A DNA stretch of 6,157 bases. Source: Acidobacteriaceae bacterium (GTDB lineage: Bacteria > Acidobacteriota > Terriglobia > Terriglobales > Acidobacteriaceae). The stretch lies in the NCBI GenBank assembly GCA_027311125.1, contig DAICZO010000540.1, positions 1 through 6,157 on the forward strand, given 5' to 3'. Shown piece by piece: positions 4,925 to 6,157 of the stretch. Below the pieces are notes generated by a model. It saw only the letters and a program-made list of their open reading frames with translations. It was not told the origin of the DNA and made no database searches. The translations under genes were made by a program, and so were the position numbers. Positions within the stretch are counted from its first letter, which is position 1; every line of letters starts with the position of its first letter.

Positions 4925-5041
4925 ATGTTCGATCTGGCCCTGCATGGTCTGCTTTGCTACTACCGCATCGCACCACGCGCTCACGAACTTCACGGCAGCC
5001 TTCAGTCTCCTGAAGCTTTCCCAAGAGGATCTTCCGCATGA
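4925..5041 (+). CDS. Small ORF (38 aa) translationally coupled to nirA
   Basis: This 39-codon frame starts with ATG after a well-placed AAGGAT and ends with a TGA that overlaps the nirA start as ATGA. Such a four-base overlap usually couples translation of the second gene to the first. The peptide begins MFDLALHGLLCYYRIAPRAH and ends in SSA; it has one cysteine, two tyrosines and several His and Arg residues. I do not recognise a family, and it has no signal peptide or membrane segment. The nirA Shine-Dalgarno and a stem-loop (5000-5015) lie inside its last third, so ribosomes reading it would open the nirA initiation region. It may be a regulatory leader peptide rather than a functional protein. 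A chance ORF is the alternative. Confidence 0.5.
   Translation: MFDLALHGLLCYYRIAPRAHELHGSLQSPEAFPRGSSA
5000..5015 (+). other. Hairpin just upstream of the nirA ribosome binding site
   Basis: CTTCAG and CTGAAG form a perfect six-base stem with a TCTC loop. It ends eight bases before the nirA Shine-Dalgarno and lies within the coupled small ORF. It may restrict access to the nirA start when the small ORF is not translated. Confidence 0.35.
5023..5029 (+). promoter_or_regulatory. nirA ribosome binding site
   Basis: AAGAGGA lies eight bases before the ATG at 5038. It fixes the nirA start and is embedded in the upstream 38-codon ORF. Confidence 0.65.
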
Positions 5042-6157
5042 ATTCGCAATCCATCACCTCCGCCGACTTCGACTCACAGCAGAAGCAATACCTCCAGGGC
5101 TTCTTCGCTGGGGTCGCACATCGAGTCGCTCTCCCGGCCGCTGCCGCACCCGCAAACCAATCCACTGCGGCACTCCCCAGCAACTCCGACGAAGTCACCG
5201 ACGAGATCTACCTCGGTACACCCGTCTCCGATCTCTGCAAGGAAGAACGCTGGAAGTTCGAAGAAAACCCCCTCGACATCTGGAACAAACTCCTCGCACA
5301 CGCCAGCGAAAACAAGCAACCAGCGCCCGACGATCTCTTCCGCTTCAAATTCCACGGCCTCTTCTACGTCGCCCCCACGCAGGACTCCTTCATGCTGCGT
5401 ATGCGCGTCCCCGGCAGCCAACTCACCTCCTACCAGATGCGCGGTCTCGCCCAGATGGCCCGGGACTTGGGCTCCGGTCGTTGTGATCTCACCACCCGCG
5501 GCCACCTCCAGATCCGAGAGTTTCAGCCCAAGGACATCGTCCGCGTCCTCTCCCGCGTTCAGGCTCTCGGCATGTCCTCCCGCGGCGCCGGCGCAGACAA
5601 TATCCGCAACATCACCGCCTCCCCCATCACCGGCATCGACCCCACCGAACTCTACGATGTGGCCCACCTCGCCGAAGCCCTCAACCTCTACATCCTCAAC
5701 TCCCGCGACCTCTTCGGCCTGCCCCGCAAATTAAACGTCGCCTTCGACAACGGCGGCGCCATCAGTGTCGTCGCAGACACCAACGACATCGGCTTCATCG
5801 CGGTCCGCGTCAACGAGGGTCACGGCATCCCCGCCGGCATCTACTTCCGCGTCCTCCTCTGCGGCATCACCGGCCACAAGCAGTTCGCCTCCGACTGCGG
5901 GATGCTCCTCCGCCCCGACCAGACCGTAGCCGTCACCGCAGCCATGATCCGTGTCTTCTCCGAGAACGGCGACCGCACTGACCGCAAAAAAGCCCGCCTC
6001 AAGTACCTCGTCGATCGCTGGGGAGTAGATCGCTTCCTCGCCGAAACCGAAAGCCGCCTCGACTTCCCCCTCATCCGTTTCCCCCTCGAAGACTGTGAAC
6101 CACGCAACCCCATCGACCGTGCCGCCCACCTCGGCATTCATCCACAAACCCAACCCG
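5038..6157 (+). CDS. nirA: Ferredoxin-type nitrite/sulfite reductase (NirA family), 3' end cut by window edge
   Basis: NirA-type enzymes reduce nitrite to ammonia (or sulfite to sulfide) with six electrons at a coupled siroheme and [4Fe-4S] centre in the cytoplasm. The window holds the first 373 residues of a protein that usually has more than 500; the cluster-ligating cysteines lie in the missing half. Seen here are the N-terminal QQKQYLQGFFAGV (14-26), WKFEENPLDIW (72-82), the first ferredoxin-like half-domain with HGLFY (106-110) and FMLRMRVPG (118-126), the siroheme-contact motif DLTTRGHLQIRE (150-161), and GADNIRNITASPITGID (185-201). The last motif has Gly where sulfite-type relatives carry the Cys of the Tyr-Cys cross-link, favouring nitrite as substrate. 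The neighbouring HemD-ANTAR gene fits siroheme use. The start overlaps the stop of a small ORF (ATGA) and has a good ribosome binding site. Confidence 0.93.
   Translation, partial: MNSQSITSADFDSQQKQYLQGFFAGVAHRVALPAAAAPANQSTAALPSNSDEVTDEIYLGTPVSDLCKEERWKFEENPLDIWNKLLAHASENKQPAPDDLFRFKFHGLFYVAPTQDSFMLRMRVPGSQLTSYQMRGLAQMARDLGSGRCDLTTRGHLQIREFQPKDIVRVLSRVQALGMSSRGAGADNIRNITASPITGIDPTELYDVAHLAEALNLYILNSRDLFGLPRKLNVAFDNGGAISVVADTNDIGFIAVRVNEGHGIPAGIYFRVLLCGITGHKQFASDCGMLLRPDQTVAVTAAMIRVFSENGDRTDRKKARLKYLVDRWGVDRFLAETESRLDFPLIRFPLEDCEPRNPIDRAAHLGIHPQTQP

Noticed and set aside
5074..5667. Minus-strand ORF of 197 codons, Gly/Val/Glu-rich.
   Set aside because: It is antisense to nirA. The bias reflects the C-rich third codon positions of the real gene.
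1..6157. CRISPR arrays, insertion sequences, tRNA or rRNA genes, prophage or defence genes.
   Set aside because: No regularly spaced repeats, terminal inverted repeats with a transposase, cloverleaf sequences or phage-like genes were seen. The window reads as core-type metabolic DNA.

Overview
The window looks like a piece of an Acidobacteriota chromosome (Terriglobia type, e.g. Granulicella/Terriglobus/Edaphobacter relatives). This is an inference from overall protein character and from the combination of a HemD-GAF-ANTAR protein, an alginate-export-type porin and a NirA-type reductase; no rRNA or other taxonomic marker is present. The theme is assimilation of inorganic sulfur and nitrogen: sulfate activation (cysD), siroheme-dependent nitrite (or sulfite) reduction (nirA), and a regulator built on a uroporphyrinogen-III synthase fold, which is the branch-point enzyme towards siroheme.

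Layout. Three genes lie on the minus strand, in transcription order: an outer-membrane beta-barrel protein (4304-2817), a HemD-GAF-ANTAR fusion (2520-838) and cysD (553 to beyond position 1, cut by the window edge). A 617-base divergent control region (about 4305-4921) separates them from the plus-strand nirA (5038 to beyond 6157, cut by the window edge). nirA is preceded by a 38-codon ORF whose stop overlaps its start (ATGA).

The most interesting structure is the 284-base cysD leader. It encodes an unannotated 29-residue peptide with nine cysteines (762-673), followed by a hairpin with a T-tract (637-594) and then the cysD ribosome binding site. The peptide-coding region can pair with itself (a protector hairpin) or with the ascending arm of the terminator. 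These are the parts of a cysteine-responsive transcription attenuator. A TTGACA box sits so close to the peptide ATG that the leader mRNA may be leaderless.

nirA also has a candidate leader peptide. It has a strong Shine-Dalgarno, is coupled to nirA by the ATGA overlap, and has a hairpin just upstream of the nirA ribosome binding site. The long upstream region carries a sigma-54-like element (TGGC-N7-TTGCA), repeated TGTCAC motifs, several perfect inverted repeats and two adjacent hairpins with six-base loops. The last are worth testing as a target of the ANTAR protein, although their loops do not match the canonical ANTAR pattern. A plausible model is that cysteine supply controls cysD by attenuation, while the HemD-GAF-ANTAR protein senses a ligand or redox state and controls nirA and possibly the porin at the RNA level.
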